Counted from the stretch's first letter, positions 12,241 through 24,733 are shown. The stretch: 60,000 nt of DNA from Phoronis australis (GCA_002633005.1 NMRA01000025.1:1097160-1157159), one strand, 5' to 3'. Notes: generated by a model from the sequence alone, not told the origin. Numbers and translations: made by a program.

Positions 12241-12378
12241 ATGGCGGCTAGCCTCCGGAGTGTCAGAAAGTTGCCAGTTCTGGTAATTCTTGGTGCAACT
12301 GGGTCTGGAAAGTCGAAGCTTGCCATAGAACTCGCCTCAAAGTTTAACGGAGAAATAATAAGTACCGATTCGATGCAG
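12241..12378 (+). CDS. TRIT1: tRNA dimethylallyltransferase, coding exon 1 (residues 1-46)
   Basis: TRIT1 (the MiaA/Mod5 family) transfers dimethylallyl from DMAPP to A37 of tRNAs reading UNN codons, making i6A in cytosolic and mitochondrial tRNAs. This exon encodes a short basic N-terminus (residues 1-12) that could act in mitochondrial targeting. It is followed by [18 protein letters not shown] with the P-loop GATGSGKS at 18-25, then [10 protein letters not shown], where the conserved Asp (D43) and Ser contact the substrate tRNA and active site in the family. The ATG has A at -3 and G at +4. The exon ends in phase 0 at CAG before GTTTGT (12379). It aligns residue for residue with the start of animal TRIT1 after a shorter leader. 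Confidence 0.93.
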
Positions 12379-14694
12379 GTTTGTTGCAAATCTTTGGCAT
12401 TTTATTATTTTGGTAGCCAACTTGGAGCACGTGCGCTGGCTAGCTTTGTTCCAAGTTTGCAAAATTGGTAATTTCTGAAGGAAATAGAGCTGAATTTTTT
12501 GTTTTATTGAAGTTATTTAGACTCCAATTTCATGTTTAACGTGAGTACTTAGGTTGTATCCCAAATTGTACTTAAACGTCAACTGAAGGGTCTTTCGATG
12601 AAGGGAAGGCTGAGCCCGGGTTGGGGTCTGCACTGGTCGGAAGCAGGAACCCAGATCTAGGCAATTACATCGCCCTGAATGCCGCAGTCATACAGGGGCA
12701 ATAATACATCCCCATTAAAAGTTGCTCATTTCAAAATACAGCAAATAAAATCAAATGAAGCATGCAGATATGCAAATGAGTTGTACTTGACACATATCGT
12801 AACTCTGGATACAATTTAGTCAACATAACTTGGAACATATCCATGAAAATACCGTATGTCGTGGTTCGCTCGAGTTTCCTTCGGTGCCATTTTGAGGAAG
12901 TTACTTGAAGTCACGCCTGTTGATGAACTAAAAGTCCAAGGGACACAAATCTTACAAATTTTACCCTATATCTTCCTATGTTATTTTGAAAGTGTCACGT
13001 GCCAGGTCACTCGCTTCTCTCAGTCTCACGCTAACCTTCGCCAAACTCACTTGATACAATTGAAATACTTTGTGGTTTTTGCGTGCATATTGAAAAAGTG
13101 AACAGTGACAGTTGGAATTCTTTGCTAAAGTCACCTTAATTCTCGTATCTATGGCATCGAAGATATGTGTAGAAACAGAGAGGATCATTGAAAGTAAGTG
13201 CACTTGTAAGTGATAATTATAAGTGTAGAAGGTGTTTTTGATGAGGTGGAAACTCTTCATCGGTGAGCTTGATTTCGCCTACCGCCCGTTTAAAATACAT
13301 GGGACGAAATTAGCACAGGAAGTTATGGGAAGTATTGTAGACCCTAACCAGTCAACAGTCAACCGAGGGGCTACGTGTTGCCTAATCCAGTTGTGGAGAA
13401 CTAGGCAATCATTGTATTACAGGCTCGCGTAATTGTTTTTAGTATGACGACATTGACCTACTCAGGTTATTTTTGGTACTATCTGATTCCGCCTATGGTT
13501 CTCATTCTAAAATATATGAATGTGTCCTCACAATTTTATCGTTAAATTTCTGGTCACATTATTTCCCAGTTGACACCGCCATGTTCGCTCAACTCAAGAG
13601 TACAGTGGCACCTGTTGCTAATGAATGAAACAGCATCATCGATTCTGAATTGTGTTTGCCTGCGAGATTCCCTATAATGTTTTCCTGATATATCATAGAA
13701 CAACAAGGGTAGCATTTCACCCTTCCTTTTCCATGAATTTTAGAATTGGGATCATTTGACCCATTTTCCACGAAGTGATACCCTTTTCATGAATTTGGAC
13801 CTTGCAAGCAACTCCTTTTTGCAGATTCTTGTTAGCGGTTGCGTACCAGGGTCACCATAGGAATTCGAACCCTTGGGACCGTAGCTCGCGACCGGGGTCA
13901 ACGGTAGTTTATTTCAATTTTTGGATGCCGGATGACTCCTTTCTTTTAACATGGCGGTATCTCTACCAAGAAGTAGTGCGAGCAGAAATTATGTGGATAA
14001 AATATCTAGGGAACGTGGTAGCAGACGTTTTCGTTCATTTCTGTAATGATGACGATGCGAGGAATTGAACTATACCAAAATCATGTGCGATGGGTGTGGG
14101 GGTCTGTTGAGATGCACATATTCCTGAGACCCCCCTTCCAGTTTCTTTTCCAGTGTCCTTCTTAGTTTCATTAGTAAGTCAGTTTTTGGCTTTGATACAA
14201 AGCGAGGGTGAGCTTTTGGTTCAATTTTCATTATTATTGAAAATAAGTAGGAATTTTTTCGTGCAATGCCCCTAATTCAAGGACTAAGTCCCTATGATTT
14301 TCATTGAATTAAGGTCTCAGTCTCTCAGATTTCAGTTGTATAAGAAAATGTCATTAAAGAGGAGCTCATAATAAAGATAAAGTGATTGAAAAATGTTACA
14401 TTTGTTTTTAAAGAACGACACAAATATGCAAGAGATTTGGAGACCGTAGTTGAGACTCTATTTGGGACTGTTCCCCGCAACAGGGGACTGGCCCCTGATT
14501 GTTCATTAGTTGCGATGCTTGCTATGTGCTTGCAAAAATATTGGTATTCTTTGTCTTAAAAAATTCATATTCATAATCTATGTGGATGCCTATCTGTCAT
14601 GCAGCATTCTCAAGATGCGTTCTAATTTTTGTTTTTCTGATATTGAAAGTGGCTCTAAACCTGGCTCCTATCAGCTGTGACATGTAACTTCCAT

Positions 14695-14815
14695 GTGTGA
14701 CTGACATGGAGTCGAACACAGACCCTCCAAATTGCTGCCAATAGACATTTCCTTATTAGCTCATTGGTATGGATGCTCACACGCCAGAGATACCTGGTTC
14801 TAATTTCCCTACTGG
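14695..14815. repeat. Decayed tRNA-like (SINE-type) block
   Basis: On the plus strand a box A match (TAGCTCATTGG, 14757-14767) is followed by a degenerate box B (GGTTCTAATTT, 14796-14806). On the minus strand a better box B (TGTTCGACTCC) is visible around 14711-14722, with GAGCTAATAAGG upstream. Either orientation could be a degraded tRNA-derived SINE head. No functional tRNA cloverleaf can be drawn. Confidence 0.35.
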
Positions 14816-14924
14816 TAGATTTTTCTGCACACCCAAAACTAACTTTTAAGACCTCTTTTTGTTATAACGTTGATCAGAATTTGATCCTTACTTAGGTTGA
14901 ATCCCTGAACATGGAAACCAAACC

Positions 14925-15850
14925 GCTCAAAGGATGGTTGTGAAAATTGGCATGTATGTTCTTACTATAAAGAAGATGGCTGACGATGATTTTCCGACGA
15001 CTTTGACTACTGTGGCGCCTCCTATCGGCAGTTTTTTTTTGCGCCCATGGCTGTATCTCCTAAACCGTTTATTAAAGATCCTGCAAATTCGGCAAGTATA
15101 TTTATGTGATGTTGACAACAGACGACGACAACTTTCGGACAAATCTGATGACCAGTGTGCCCCCCAGTGGCAATATTAGTTTTTTACGTTTACCTCTGTA
15201 TCTTCAAAGGTCCTCAACGGATTTTCAAAAAAATTGGATTATAGACATCAGTTAGTGAGATGACACTATTCTCCTGTTTTTGGATGGAATCGAGGTATTT
15301 TGTGCCACCTAGAGGCAATTTTTGCTGTTGTTGGCATCCATCCCTCTATGAACCAAACCAGTCTAAGGATGATCTTGAATATTTTCTCAGTGTTAAAAAG
15401 ATGATTGACGATGATCACTTTGACGACTGTGGCGCCTCCTAGTGGTAGTTTTGTTTTGTTTTGTTTTGCGCCCATAGCTGTATTTCCTAAACCCACTGCA
15501 GGATCTTTATTAAATTTAGTAAGTGTATTTATATGAAGCTCACAACAGAAAACAACGACTTTCAAGTGGATCCAACAAACGCTGTGCCCCTTGGTTGCAA
15601 TTTCATTTTTTTCCGTTTTCCTTTGTTTCTCTGAAGTTCCTTGACAGATTTTTTGTGAAATTTGGTGAATAGCTTTCTATTAGAGAAGCAATAGCGTTTG
15701 CCCGTTTTTGGATGAATTGGCTGTTTTTGCCACATCTAGTGGCCATTTTTATGAAACAAATAAACGACCTTGGAAGCACACCATTTGCGGTGCATTCGTG
15801 GACGTATTTCAACGTTCCGCGTTGCACTTCTCTGTTGTGGAGAACACTGG
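14925..15850 (+). repeat. Modular tandem repeat with CTCF-like cores, copy A
   Basis: Six diverged modules of about 145 bp. Each has the order: GCGCC(T/C)...TGTATCTCCTAAACC-like text, AAGGAT..TGAAATTTGG, a GATGA segment, then a core resembling GTGCCCCCTAGTGG followed by CAATTTT. Cores start near 15015, 15157, 15302, 15432, 15584 and 15729, giving spacings of 142, 145, 130, 152 and 145. The first roughly 100 bases are very close to 31181-31280 in copy C. There is no coding capacity. The family identity is unknown to me. Confidence 0.85.
15157..15170 (-). promoter_or_regulatory. CTCF-like motif inside repeat copy A
   Basis: The reverse complement reads CCACTGGGGGGCAC, one mismatch from the CTCF core CCASYAGRKGGCAS. 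A sibling at 15302-15315 reads CCTCTAGGTGGCAC, also one mismatch. Binding is not shown by sequence alone. Confidence 0.4.
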
Positions 15851-17400
15851 TATATAAAAGGTTAGACTCTCATTGAACAAATAATTTTACACGCTTCTAC
15901 CTCTGTTCTTCACCAATGCATTCATCAGGAGTCACATATAAGGACACTTACAGGATCTATGGGACACAGTGTTCGATAAGTGGTGACTTTCGGGTGTGTG
16001 ACTTGGCTTCCTGATCTCTGTGTGTTATATGTGGCTTGCGACTGGTGCAAATGTTAAAGAGTTCTGTGTTACACTGTAACATCCACAGTTGCTATCTCAA
16101 GGCTGCTGTGAGGAAACATGGGAAGACTGTAACACTGTGTCTGAAAAACATCGAACTGGTTAGTCATTGAGATGTGGAAGGGGTATTGGTTGTGGAGCAG
16201 TGTATTTGAGGATGACCTCCCACTCTGGACGGCCTATGAGGGATTGATAGGGATGTGCAGTCTTGGTGCAATGGCACACCCTACCTATAGTGCTTAAGTT
16301 ATTAACGATTTTGTCTACATTAAATATTGTTGTGTACTAACCTTGTCTTGAGATACTATTGTAGTGAAATGATTGGCTTAATTTGGAAAGTGAAGACTTG
16401 ATCTTGTAAAGAAATCATACGCGTTGGAATCTTTTCTGGACTCTAACATCTTTCTAAATGTTGTCAAGAAGTACTTGCAGCAACGTGTCTTTGATAGCTA
16501 TGTGAGGTTACAGCACAATTTGCTATCATCTGATGCCTAGGCCCGCCTCGGCCTCAGCCTTGTCTTGTCAGTGTCTTTAATCATTTATTGACTGGTGAAT
16601 GTAGTTGTTGGCAGTTACAGAATTATCCCAGACACATTCAAGGGTTGGCACATTCTCTGTCCCAGCTGGCACACTGAGGTGGAAGCATTTGGGACTTTTA
16701 AATTATGCTAAGTTACTCCACTTAATGCCAAGTTCTTAAAATGTCGAGGGACTTCATTGAAATCTGCTTAAATCCTTTAATCTGTTCAGTTCAACACTTG
16801 GAATGAATCATACATGAGAGATGTTTTATTCTGGGGTTAATAATATCACCACGAGACTTGTGCTGAACTGGAGATCTATGCCTGTCTTGTATGTAAGAAA
16901 CTTTTTGCTTGTTGATATCTGAACCATCAAATTGCTGTGTTGCTTAGGTTCCTTTCTATGGTTTTAATGTCCTTCCAAGTTGAACTGCTTCCCTAGATAT
17001 TCGCATTTTTTTCTCAACAGGTTCAAGCCTTCGCCCACCAAATTGACAAATCAAAATGTTACCTTGGAGGATTTGCTTATGTGACTTTCTTACAGTTGAG
17101 GGCCCAGGCTTTATACTCAAAATCAAACTCGAAATTATTTTGACCTTTTCTGTTTTAGTTTATGTGAACTCAAGATCAGTTTCTGATAGTTAGATCTACA
17201 GAAAATTAGGGGTTTCTCAGATAGTTTCTAGTCCAATCTTGCACGTGATGATGCCTAGATTCGGAGCTCAGAATCAGGTTTGCACGAAATTAGAATTGAA
17301 AATGCCACAATAAATTTCTATTTAGAGTATAAAGATTGGACCTTAGCTGCTGATGTCAAGCTCATAGATCAGAAGCAAATACTGACCAATGCTCTTGCAG

Positions 17401-17541
17401 GTTTATAAGGGCCTGGACATTGTGACCAATAAAGTGACCTGTGAAGAGCAAGCAGCATGCTGCCATCATATGATAGCTTACTTGGAGCCCCTCCATAGTC
17501 AACACACTGTGACAGACTTCAGGAACAGGGCTCTGCCTGTT
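17401..17541 (+). CDS. TRIT1: tRNA dimethylallyltransferase, coding exon 2 (residues 47-93)
   Basis: The exon starts after CTCTTGCAG and reads VYKGLDIVTNKVT, which continues the substrate-binding loop DSMQ-VY from exon 1. It then carries EEQAACCHHMI (in the place of human RICRHHMI) and ends with TVTDFRNRALPV, where the family has a conserved FRNRA turn. The 3' boundary is set so that residue spacing to exon 3 equals that of human TRIT1. This uses a weak donor, GTT before GTATCC, at 17542. A strong GTAAGT lies 83 bp downstream, but reading through to it meets an in-frame TAG at 17596-17598. The exon is phase 0 at both ends. Confidence 0.9.
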
Positions 17542-17748
17542 GTATCCTTGTGTTCTCATGTAGGCCAGTCTGCAGTTTGGAAACAAAAGTTTGATTAGGC
17601 AGACTGAAATTTATATAGAAAAGGTAAGTCTGTTTGAAACCAGCTTAGAAATGCTTAATTACCATGTCTGATGCCTAAGGTGATCCATGTGAGTCAAAGG
17701 CAGTTAGTAAGAAGTGTTTAATGAGTGTTTAATGAGTGTTTGTCCATT

Positions 17749-17850
17749 TGAAGGTTGTGTGAAGCTGTTCAAAGAAGTGCCAAACTTCATCCAGATGAGT
17801 CGAATATGTTGGCTGACCATTCACTAAAAACAGGCCATTTGTCTATGGTC
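17749..17850 (+). other. Possible retroelement endonuclease fragment
   Basis: One frame reads RLCEAVQRSAKLHP followed by ESNMLADHSLKTGH. The pattern AV-x(10-14)-S-x-LA-x-H-x(4)-GH resembles the end of GIY-YIG endonuclease domains of Penelope-like elements. Only about 30 residues fit, a stop lies directly upstream, and no reverse transcriptase is nearby. It may be a dead fragment or chance. Confidence 0.22.
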
Positions 17851-17924
17851 TGCAGATCACTTTTAACAGACAACAACTCTTATTTTTGTCCGTCCCTAAG
17901 TTGTCTGTTGTCCTCTGCCTCTGT

Positions 17925-18330
17925 GTCTGCCAAACCACCTGGGATCACTATGAAAATTGGCAGATGTGCTCTAACTGACAAGAGCACGACTGACATGTAT
18001 TTTCAGGTGAGTTCGCCTTCTGTGGTGCCTCCTAGTAGCTCTCCTGAGCTTCTTGGAAACCACTCCCAATTAACTTGATAACAGGTGGACAGATCCAATT
18101 ATGGGCTTGCCTCCCAATGGCAATTTTTTCACATTTGCTTCTGTATCTTTGGAGTTCATAGAAGGATTTGCATGAAATTCGGCAAATAGCTTTTCTGTGT
18201 GAGAGACAATGATGCTTTTCCATTTCCGGGCAGACTCATCATATTCTGCACCCTCTCAGGTCGGTCTTTATTAAAATAAACACCTCTAGAAGTACACCTG
18301 GGTGCATTTCAACCCTCTGCGTTGGTCTTG
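17925..18330 (+). repeat. Modular repeat with CTCF-like cores, copy B (short)
   Basis: A shorter, more decayed copy of the 14.9-kb repeat, in the same orientation. It has ATGAAAATTGGCAGATGTGC and the core GTGCCTCCTAGTAG (18024-18037), a degraded second core near 18108, then TTTCACATTTGCTTCTGTATC and a third module to about 18330. There is no coding capacity. Confidence 0.7.
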
Positions 18331-19884
18331 TTATTAAGTGCAAAAGTGTTTTCAATTATTGGCTGTCTGATGAGAAACTGCTATTGTTTTCTTGCATGAT
18401 CTTGGTTTGTGTAAACATTGAATGATTGATTTGACTGTATATGGCCTCTGGTATTTGTTGTATAGTTATGTGGATTGGTTATTTAATTACACCTGCTTCT
18501 CAGGTGTCCTGAGGTGTTCACAAACCCAACACCCGATCATATACTGAACATTTACAAAATTAATGGCAGTTTGTCTAATGACGTTTTTTGAAACATGACT
18601 TATGTATATATTCACCATTGTCGGTTGAGGGTCTTGAGGGTAACACTGAGCTGGTTCCCTCCAAGTCATACCTGTGGCTGAGCCAAAGGTATGCTAATTC
18701 ATCTATTTAGCACACCATATGGCAAAGAAGTAAAATTTTATTTTGCCGAATTAATTAACAAAAATATAAAAGTAGTAATATTTTAATTTACTGCTTGCTT
18801 GGTCTTTTCTGTCTGTTAAGATGTCATAAAACAAAAGTGTCAAAATTTCAGTTAATTGTTGCAAAATTTATAATAGAAAAATAATTAAGCAACTACTTTT
18901 GGGTGAAATAAGTGAAAAATTTCCCTGTGATGCATTTCAACCCCTCAGAATTCCCTCTTAATTGATTGCACAAGTCTGAATCACCACCCAGTACTCATCA
19001 GCTCAGCATTCTTTGGTTTTCCAAATCCAGTATTCCCTGTGCTGCCTGCAACACAGCTGTTATGATGAATGTTGTTGAGTATGAGTCTTACTCACCACTG
19101 TGTGTTGGAGGCCAGCCAGACAGAGTCAGATTGATTTCTGTCTGCTGGTCAACACTCATTGACATGCTCCACTTAATATTGATTTCTGCACAGTTTATAT
19201 CAGCCAGACAGCTGTTGTGAGAAACATTCCTTTCACCCTGTAGTATGTCTGGGATGAAGTATCATACTGGTGTCAAAAAAGCCTTTCTATTTCTTAAGAT
19301 TTTCTTTGTCGCTGCTAATGCTTAAAAATTACCAAGTGATGCTTAATGGTAGGTGTGCAATACAAACCTTGATAATGACGAAGAAAAAATCTCAATGTTT
19401 ATTTTTTCCTGGGACTTTTTTTTAAATAATTGCGACTTTCCACCTCATTGTTTTCTAAATGGAACCATGTAGTGTTCTCTCAGTTTCTATGCCCAGTTTC
19501 ACAGAAGACACCTACCTGATTATCTGGTGCGCAGTCCTGTACAGTTTGATTGAAGCTTGGCAAGGCTCTAGCCTCTCATGTTGTTAATGCTCTCCTCTGT
19601 TTTACTCAAATGATTCATATATTGGGGCATGCACCTAATTTTGGATGTGTACACACAGCCTAAAGTATTAATACCCGTATATATACGGTCGTTGCAACCT
19701 CGTATGCTTCAACATAAATGTTGCTAAACACGTTGGTGCAAAGTTTTTATTGAATGCACCAAGGTTGGTGGGAGGATGGGTCAAATTCGGATTGGTTCAT
19801 GAGTTGAATGAATATTGGAGTTATTGATTCGGTTCCAGACCTGGTGCAGCATAGTAGGGTGTGTAGTGTATATTGAGCACAGGC

Positions 19885-19975
19885 AAGAGTTGAACCTAGT
19901 ACACTGTCATGAGTAATGACAGGACCAGCTGGTATTCATACATCATGACCAGCTAACACCAGCAGTCTGGCTTGG
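19885..19975 (-). repeat. Weak tRNA-like remnant
   Basis: On the minus strand a box B-like GGTTCAACTC (around 19890-19900) follows a TTAGCTGGTCATG stretch. This could be a degraded SINE head. Spacing and arms are poor. Confidence 0.2.
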
Positions 19976-22900
19976 TGATGTGTTAAACCTTTTCTCACCA
20001 AGTTTGGAACTAGAGGATGGTGCCAAGTATCAAGTTAATTTGTTCTGTCTGACTAGCTTTTGCTCCTAAAGGGATAGTAAACCTGGTTTTTGCCAATTGA
20101 AAGGTATCAACAACGACTTTCTCATCCTATCTAAAACAAAATAATGGTCTCTAACCGTCCTCAAGACGTCAACCCTCAGAAGTTTGGAACAAGTTTTTGA
20201 AAACTCCTTTCAAAGTCCACTGAGTGGGGCAAACTTCACTGGCTACTTACACTACTGTAGGGAAAGACCACCTACCAAGAACCATCAAGTCCTTTCTGTA
20301 ACATTAGTCAGTATATATGTTTTGGTTGTAGCCTGCTTTTATCAGTCAAATGCATTAGCAGAGGATAAAAGGAGGATTGGTTGAAATCTCCAAAATGGTT
20401 TTAGTATCTTTCAGCCAAAGTCAAAGTTATCAGGGAGTGCAGCTGCAACAAAAATGTTACGCTGATGTATTTGTTTAAACACAAAGGATTACGTTTATTT
20501 TTAAAACAAATGAATTGAAACACTCATGATATGAGGATGGTTATCATTTGAACCAAGCAGTATCAAATAAGAACACACCAGACACGTTTATTGTCATCAT
20601 TTTATTGACATCAACACCTGATGATGACCCCAAAATTAGGCTTTCACACCACGTCAAAGCAGGTGCGCTTTAAAATCCATTATTCACTTACTAATTATAA
20701 TTTTGAGACCAAAATTAACCTTTCACACCGACCGGCACTTCCGTAACTGCGGACACATTGATAATGGTATGAAAGTTCTTAAAGGCATCTTTACTGACTG
20801 GAATGCCTTGGCCTGCATCACCAATTGTACCTTTTGGGAATCATGTTCAAGTGGTTTGCTTTGGAAAAGATGCCTCCAAACACAAACCAACAAATTTTCC
20901 TTGTGATATGGACATCACTGTCAGGAATCTAGGGAAACTTAATTCATAGCTTCTCTGTGACATGCTTGTAGTGGTTGTGATGGGAGAAAATCTCGAATGG
21001 GTGCTTTCAGTGAAAAATACGCATTCAGTGAAAAATACACAGTATTTTGGAACCTTTTGATGTGGTGCTGTGACATTTTCTCCAAGGTGTTCTTGATTGT
21101 AACTATTTATCGGGAAATGATTGTATCTTTCCATTGACTGATGCGGAAAAGGGTCATTAGGAAGTAATCATTACTGAAGGCACATTGACTTAAATGTGTT
21201 TTGAGTGGACTAACCTTATGTCTGATGCAACTGTAAATTGCCTTGCATTTCATGAGCTAGTCTTTGTGCCAAGAATATCTGTGGGACTGAATATTTAAGC
21301 GACAACTCAGCACTTTATTTAACATGGTCGTAGTAACGTTTCTGCTGATGCAAGTCAGTATCGCTATTGCAGAATGCTGTTGTGCTAGGCAATCTTAAGA
21401 CCTGGTCGCACTTAGTGATTTTGTATGCAGCCGTTCAGTAGTGGGTGGTCGTTTGGTGTGGATAGCCATCGCAGTTGTAGGGGCATCGTACAAGAACTTG
21501 TCGTCTCATAGTTTGGACAACTGTGGGATGAGAACTTGGATGGCAGAAGGAAATGTTATGTAAATATGCATGCGGCACTCAGAGATCATGAATGATCAAC
21601 AGCGCCAAATGCTGAAATGTCCATGTAGTTGCACGAAGTAGGAAGAAAAAGAAGAAGAATTAAGAGAAACCAAAGAGGAAAACAACTGTGGCAAAAACAC
21701 AATGGGTCATTGTCCATCATCTTAACTCCACTCTGGTTGTGTTTTCATGCCTCATAGCTACCAGCTGGCAGTTGCCCTAGAGTTGCAGACAAATCCCTCA
21801 GTGTGGACAGACCTTATGCAATGAGAATGAACTGTTGCATCATGTTTTAATTTCCCACAGGCACAAGTGTTCACTTGGCACTATCACACATTTAGCCTAC
21901 CCCATTATTCACAGTTGGTCACTATCTTGACCTTAACCCAGTAAGGGCTAAAAGGGGACTTGACTGTCTGTGTAAGGCTCTCCTGTTTGAGGCTCTCGAT
22001 GGGGACACGAGTTTCTGTTTCATAACTTGCTAGGGCAGTTGCGTGCTGATAGCAGGTGTTTTCATTTCCTCATACAGACAGTGATGAGTTATGTGCGCAT
22101 AGGTGTGCCAGATTTCTGACCTGTCTTTTATGCTTTGAAGGCACTGAAAATTTATTTTATTTTTTTCATTAATTTTCATTGACTGAACGGTTGGGTAGCC
22201 AAGCTGGATAGATGTATCAAAACTGACTATTGCAATCCACAGTCTGCTCAATGTTGTGATCCAGATAATAGCCGTTATGCTATTTTTAGGCACTGGCCAC
22301 TAAGCTTTTGATTCAAGTCTGATGGCTTGTAATTCACCCACTGTATGTTAACATAGATTTTGCTGAAAGCCAACAGAGGTGGAGGCAAATGCATTCGTTT
22401 GCTTTCCATCGCTTTCGTTTTGTATTTTTTAGCAAATATTTTCTGCACTCAGGGTTTTTGCAAATTGAGAAAATGTCTCAATGTGAACAAATAGGAAATC
22501 TATCATTAAAAATGGTAAATGCAATTTCCATTGATATTTTTGGTGAATTTAGATAACGGTCGGATATTATGTGCCCATATTTTAAGAACCAGTTTTATCC
22601 ACTGAATAAGAGGCATCAAACTGGTTCTCAATATGTGGGGATGCAATATCAGACTATTGCCAAGTTTTATATCATGAATAGGTAAACATCTTTTTGATTC
22701 TCTTACTCATTTCTTGTTGACTTCTTGTTGGCTACTTCCAGTCACTGTAAGTTATTATGTAATATGGTCTTTAGTTGCACAAAGCCACTCTGATGATCAA
22801 ATCTGAATTCTAATTTCCAGGCATTTGGTCATTTCTGTTTGGTCAGTTAGCCATCTACACTATATTGGACAGCTGGTCACTTGAAGCCTGTTCATATACT

Positions 22901-23865
22901 TGTGTATATGCCAGCACAGTACATATAGCCTGCTTGCTAGAGATAAACTTAGTTAATAGTCATTGTTCCTCTTATGTTTTTGTCTACCTCCTGGCCTGAT
23001 TGTATTGTTGAACTTGACTTCTGTGTTTTGGCAGCTAGAATGAAGAACAGCAATCTTCCTCCTTCACATCTACATTTTCATTACAATTACAACGACCTTT
23101 TCTCAGCGCAATCCTCCTTCTTTCCAGTTGAATTTCCTTTCCACAATTCAGTTTTAACTAACTCGGCTGTTTTTGTAGATCGTAGTAAAAGTTCCTTGTC
23201 CATAAACCTGAGCTTCAGCATTAATAGATGGCAGTCAAAATGCATATTCTTCAGAGTTTTATGTAATAAAAGACATAACGTACTTGCTACTAGGCTAGCT
23301 CTTAAACAGAGCTGAAGGTTCACTGGAGGACTTTTCATCACCAGGTGAAATGGATATATACCTTAAGAATTCTTGTTCAGTGTGTTCATACTAACGAAGT
23401 CAAATTCCCTTAACATGATAAGAAAACTGCAAACGGTCTTACTGGTTACATTTTGTTTTTTTTTAACCGTCCTCTAACAACAACGAATCAAATCGTCTGC
23501 CATCTTCTACTTGTAGTTTTTAACCTGAAGACGTCATGTCCGAATGCCAGCAAACAGACCCAGTAAATGCTTTAGTTCATGAGTTTACTGGTAAGATAAA
23601 AATTGCAAATGGCGGAGTGACAAGTAAAAAGTACCAAGTCAAATCTTCGAGTTTGTAAGTTATTTCGAATGGCTTGATTTTCATGCAGTTATATTTTCTG
23701 TATTCTTAAGATAAATGTATTCAAGTAAAATCCTATTTCATCGAAGTTTCACTTGTAGATTAACTGCCATAGTTAATCTTTCCCATTTACTGAACCTTCG
23801 CTAAAAGCAGTTTCGCCGTTGGTGAGAAAGCACTGTTGTACCAGCTCTGTCCCAAGGTGAGATCA

Positions 23866-24733
23866 CTTAAGTCATATTTAGACATAAGTTTTGGCCCGGC
23901 GCAACTGACACGGAGCAAACTGACCCGTGTGAAGCGGCCGTTTACACACACTACTAACTAACCGTGGCAAGACGGAAATTGTAGGCTGGAGAGACTGGAT
24001 CGCACATGAGAAGGTTTACAAATGACGAGAGTTGCACAGACAAAGAACCCGTATGAAGGTCATTGCACAAGCGCAGTAGAGATGATCCTTTCCGCGTTGC
24101 TCCAGTTTTGCGTTTAGACTTATAATTGACACTGCGCAAGATGTTCGGGCGCAAATTGCTCTACCTCACAAACGGGTGGCAAAAATTTGTCACTGCGGTG
24201 TCAATTTGCTCCGTGTCAATTTGTTTACACACTGGAACAACTTATTCCCTGTCAGCTGATCCGTGTCAACTTTGTAAGTGTAAACGGCACTTTAGCCCTC
24301 ACACAACTTTGCCTGTAGACAGGCGATTATCTAAAGTGCCGTTTGCATTACAAAAGTTGACACGGATCAGCTGACACGGAACGAGATGTTCCAGTGTTTA
24401 AACGGGACTGACACGGAGCAAACTGACACCGCGGTGACAACTTTTGCCACTCATTTGCTCCTTGTCAATTATACCGGTATGTCTAAATGCAAAACTGGGG
24501 CAAGGCGGAAAGGATCATCTCTACTGCGCTTGTGCAATGACCTACTTACGGCTCTCTGTCTCTGCAACTCCCACTATTTGAAAACCTGCGCATGTGCATC
24601 CAGCTCTCCAGCGTACAACTTCCGTCTTGCCACAGTTAGTGAAATTGCGTGTGTAAACGGCCGCTTGACGCGGATCAAGTTGCTCCGTGTCAATTGCGCT
24701 GGATCAAAAGTTTATGTCGAAACGGGACTAAAG
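23866..24733. mobile_element. Foldback element: 868-bp near-complete palindrome
   Basis: The left arm (23866-24317) and right arm (24318-24733) are inverted copies over nearly their full length. Matched text includes GACATAA..TTTTG at the ends, GGCAAGACGGAA, TCATTGCACAAGCGCAGTAG and AACGGCACTTTAG near the centre. The centre is itself a small hairpin (CCTGTAGACAGG). Both arms carry several copies of a TGACACGGAGCAAACTGAC-type unit. It has no transposase, so it would depend on enzymes supplied elsewhere. It is richer in CpG than the surrounding intron, which suggests a fairly recent insertion. The open frames inside it are by-products of the repeat. No clear target duplication was found. Confidence 0.88.

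Larger units (their letters stand above)
12379..17400 (+). other. TRIT1 intron 1 (5,022 bp)
   Basis: Bounded by GTTTGT at 12379 and a CTCTTGCAG acceptor ending at 17400, phase 0. No gene is visible inside. It contains a tRNA-like block near 14700-14810 and the first large copy of the modular CTCF-motif repeat (14925-15850). The base composition changes within it: CpG is frequent near 12.4-14 kb and scarce after about 14 kb, where T and G dominate the plus strand. Confidence 0.85.

Noticed and set aside
13860-13905. tRNA-like box B (GGTTCGAATTCC) on the minus strand
   Set aside because: No box A at the right distance and an extra base in the motif.
15851-15858. TATATAAAAG resembling a TATA box
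   Set aside because: It lies at the edge of a repeat inside an intron with no gene downstream.
17755-17835. SAKLHP in a plus-strand frame, similar to the AAKLHP motif of a later TRIT1 exon
   Set aside because: It lies before exon 3, whereas the motif must follow it, and the flanking residues do not match the family.
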